A stretch of DNA of 64,000 bases from Prauserella muralis. Lineage in GTDB: Bacteria; Actinomycetota; Actinomycetes; Mycobacteriales; Pseudonocardiaceae. The translations under genes were made by a program, and so were the position numbers. How positions within the stretch are numbered: the stretch's first letter is position 1; the number at the start of each line of letters is the position of its first letter. The stretch is from positions 62,001-126,000 of the forward strand of contig NZ_MASW01000002.1 in NCBI RefSeq assembly GCF_003202285.1. The letters run 5' to 3'. Under the pieces are notes generated by a model. That model made no database searches and was not told the origin of the DNA. It worked only from the letters and a program-made list of their open reading frames with translations. Of this stretch, positions 61,983-64,000 are shown in pieces.

Positions 61983-62444
61983 TCAGGCGGGGGGCTTCAG
62001 CTTCAGGATCTCGGCGGTCGCCTCGCCCGCCGGGGTGCGGTAGGTGATGGTGTCGCCCTTCTTGTGACCCGCGATGGCACGCCCGAGCGGGCTGTCGGCG
62101 GTGAGTGCGGACAACTCGTCGTCGGCCTCCTCGGCGATGCCGACGATGACCATGTCCTCCACGCTGCCGTCGCTGAACTTCAGCGTCACCTCGGTGCCCG
62201 AGGGGAGGTCGGACTCCGAGTCCGGCATCGGGCCGCCGGCGAGCAGGTCGGTGATCTCGGCGATCCGCCGGTCGAGCCGCGACGCGACCTCCGCGCGTTC
62301 GAGCAGGTCGGCCTGGTCGGCGCTGTCTCCGAGCGGGTCGTCGCCCAGCCGTGGTGCCAGTGCGTCTCGCTGCTCTCGTAGCTGTTCCAGCTCCCGCTCG
62401 AGCCGTTCGCGGGTAGCCGGGCTCAAGCCTCCGGTCGACGTCAT
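61983..62444 (-). CDS. GreA/GreB-family transcript cleavage factor
   Basis: The protein has 153 residues. The N-terminal coiled coil (RERLERELEQLREQRDALA) enters the RNA polymerase secondary channel; the acidic tip is around DPLGDSADQADLLERAE. The C-terminal FKBP-like GreA domain follows (GTEVTLKFSDGS, then SPLGRAIAGHKKGDTITY). It would help stalled polymerase restart by cleaving backtracked RNA. The ATG at 62444 is preferred to a start at 62480. It follows tex on the minus strand, 66 bp away. Confidence 0.87.
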   Translation of the reverse strand: MTSTGGLSPATRERLERELEQLREQRDALAPRLGDDPLGDSADQADLLERAEVASRLDRRIAEITDLLAGGPMPDSESDLPSGTEVTLKFSDGSVEDMVIVGIAEEADDELSALTADSPLGRAIAGHKKGDTITYRTPAGEATAEILKLKPPA

Positions 62445-62509
62445 TGGACCATTGTCAGGCCTGACGGCCCGGCTCGCCACGTCATTGCGGCCTCACCGGC
62501 GAGCGTCAC

Positions 62510-64000
62510 TCACCGGCTGTAACCCGCCTTGCGCAACGCCTCCGCCATCGCGCCACCGGCGGGCGCACGGCGGTCGTCGCGCTGCTTGCCGGACTGCTTG
62601 CCACCGTGCTTGCCGCCCTGCTGGGGCTTGCCCCTGCGCTGGCCACCGCCGCCCCGGCCGCCCTGGCCACCGGAGCCCCGCTGGTCGGCGCCGGGCTCGT
62701 CGTCGAGGCGCAGGGTGAGCGAGATGCGCTTGCGCGCGACGTCCACGTCCAGCACCTTGACCTTCACCACATCGCCGGGCTTGACCACCTCGCGCGGGTC
62801 CTTGACGAAGTTGTGCGACATCGCCGACACGTGCACGAGCCCGTCCTGGTGCACGCCGATGTCGACGAACGCGCCGAACGCCGCGACGTTGGTCACCACG
62901 CCCTCCAGCCGCATGCCCGGCTTGAGGTCCGCCATCGTCTCCACGCCCTCGGCGAACGTCGCCGTCCTGAACTCCGGGCGCGGGTCGCGGCCCGGCTTCT
63001 CCAGCTCGCTGAGGATGTCGGTGACCGTGGGCAGGCCGAACTTCTCGTCCACGAACGCCGCAGGGTCCAGGCCGCGCAGTGCCGTGGCGTTGCCGATCAG
63101 CTCCCGGATGCCGACCTTCGTCTCGTCCAGGATGCGCCGCACCACCGGGTAGGCCTCCGGGTGCACGCTGGAGGCGTCCAGCGGGTCGTCCCCGTCGGGG
63201 ATGCGCAGGAAGCCCGCGCACTGCTCGAACGCCTTCGGACCGAGCCTCGGCACCTCCTTGAGCGCCGAGCGGCTGCGGAAGCGGCCGTTGCCGTCCCGGT
63301 GGGCGACGATGTTCTCCGCCAGGCTGGTGCCGATGCCCGACACGCGGCTCAGCAGCGGCACCGACGCGGTGTTGAGGTCGACGCCGACGGCGTTCACACA
63401 GTCCTCGACGACGGCGTCCAGCGAGCGGGAGAGCTTCGACTCGGCGAGGTCGTGCTGGTACTGGCCTACGCCGATGGACTTCGGGTCGATCTTCACCAGC
63501 TCCGCCAGCGGGTCCTGCAGCCTGCGCGCGATCGACACGGCGCCCCGCAGCGACACGTCCAAGCCGGGCAGCTCCTGCGCGGCGTACGCCGACGCCGAGT
63601 ACACCGAGGCGCCCGCCTCGGAGACCACGATCTTGGTGAGCTTGAGCTCCGGCCGCAGCTTCACCAGCTCACCGGCGAGCTTGTCGGTCTCGCGCGAGGC
63701 GGTGCCGTTGCCGATGGCGATGAGCTGCACGTCGTGCTCGTGCGCCAGCTTCTCCAGCGTGACCAGTGCCTCGTTCCACTTCGACTGCGGCTTGTGCGGG
63801 TAGACGGTGTCGGTGGCGACGACCTTGCCGGTGGCGTCCACCACGGCGACCTTCACGCCGGTGCGGTAACCGGGGTCGAGGCCCATCGTGGCGCGCGTGC
63901 CCGCGGGCGCCGCCAGCAGCAGGTCGCGCAGGTTGGCGGCGAACACGCGCACCGCCTCGTCCTCGGCCGCCTGCCGCAGTCGCATGCGCAGGTCGATGCC
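62510..64000 (-). CDS. tex: Tex-type transcription accessory protein (partial, N-terminus beyond the window)
   Basis: The visible 497 residues are the C-terminal two thirds of a protein that is usually about 780 long. They include the YqgF/RNase H-like domain ([17 protein letters not shown]), the helix-hairpin-helix domains ([20 protein letters not shown], then [15 protein letters not shown]) and the S1 RNA-binding domain near the end ([21 protein letters not shown]). A Gly/Lys/Gln-rich basic tail follows. The protein binds nucleic acid and affects transcription and stress survival. The frame is open through base 64000. Confidence 0.95.
   Translation of the reverse strand, partial: GIDLRMRLRQAAEDEAVRVFAANLRDLLLAAPAGTRATMGLDPGYRTGVKVAVVDATGKVVATDTVYPHKPQSKWNEALVTLEKLAHEHDVQLIAIGNGTASRETDKLAGELVKLRPELKLTKIVVSEAGASVYSASAYAAQELPGLDVSLRGAVSIARRLQDPLAELVKIDPKSIGVGQYQHDLAESKLSRSLDAVVEDCVNAVGVDLNTASVPLLSRVSGIGTSLAENIVAHRDGNGRFRSRSALKEVPRLGPKAFEQCAGFLRIPDGDDPLDASSVHPEAYPVVRRILDETKVGIRELIGNATALRGLDPAAFVDEKFGLPTVTDILSELEKPGRDPRPEFRTATFAEGVETMADLKPGMRLEGVVTNVAAFGAFVDIGVHQDGLVHVSAMSHNFVKDPREVVKPGDVVKVKVLDVDVARKRISLTLRLDDEPGADQRGSGGQGGRGGGGQRRGKPQQGGKHGGKQSGKQRDDRRAPAGGAMAEALRKAGYSR

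Overview
The window is a very GC-rich actinobacterial chromosome segment with short intergenic gaps, many GTG starts and many 4-base stop/start overlaps. A mycofactocin locus, a mycothiol-dependent enzyme family member, a DUF3040 protein, genes resembling those for 10-methyl branched fatty acids, and a box-type benzoate operon together suggest a Pseudonocardiaceae-like organism (Amycolatopsis, Saccharomonospora, Prauserella and relatives). This placement is inferred from gene content, not from a marker gene. I saw no rRNA, tRNA, CRISPR array, insertion sequence or prophage.

Layout. 0-4.5 kb: end of a cut-off gene, a YHS protein, a two-component system, an RluA-type pseudouridine synthase and a decayed VapBC pair, with two arrays of one 21-bp tandem repeat. 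4.5-9.7 kb: a SorC-type regulator divergent from a polyol-type dehydrogenase/ABC uptake operon, with two copies of a perfect 12-bp palindrome. 9.7-17.3 kb: housekeeping and membrane genes, purC, a pyruvate-oxidase-like ThDP enzyme, and two SAM methyltransferases of one family, one of them frameshifted. 17.3-21 kb: a tightly overlapping terpenoid operon (class II diterpene cyclase, P450, UbiA). 21-31 kb: secreted ceramidase plus beta-propeller, hydrolases, a PLP decarboxylase, a MarR regulator and a ClC channel. 30.7-36.6 kb: a DGPF protein with its ECF sigma factor, then a methyltransferase/flavoprotein pair for branched fatty acids and another flavoprotein oxidase. 36.7-39.2 kb: small proteins, several behind stress-sigma-like promoters, and an NDH-2-like enzyme. 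39.3-44.9 kb: boxC, boxB, a benzoate-CoA-ligase-like gene and an amidohydrolase. 45-61.9 kb: the mycofactocin island. 62 kb to the end: a GreA-like factor and tex, cut by the window edge.

The mycofactocin island is the highlight. One leftward operon of about 12.8 kb runs mftA-mftB-mftC, two FadH/OYE-family flavoenzymes, etfA, a FixC-like flavoprotein, a FixX-like ferredoxin, etfB, an SDR, mftF, mftE and a PaaX-type regulator. Most junctions overlap by a few bases. No mftD (alpha-hydroxy-acid-dehydrogenase-like) or mftG (GMC oxidoreductase) gene lies in the window; a complete EtfAB-FixCX-type electron-transfer set is embedded instead. The rightward operon carries mftR, an ATP-grasp ligase and a CocE/NonD-type hydrolase. 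A 15-bp perfect palindrome lies between the two operons. Two members of one inverted-repeat family sit at the convergent ends on either side of the island.

Working model (inference): dehydrogenases reduce mycofactocin, and the ETF/FixCX set passes the electrons on to quinone. The neighbouring box operon degrades benzoate by way of benzoyl-CoA epoxidation. The PaaX-type regulator may link the two.
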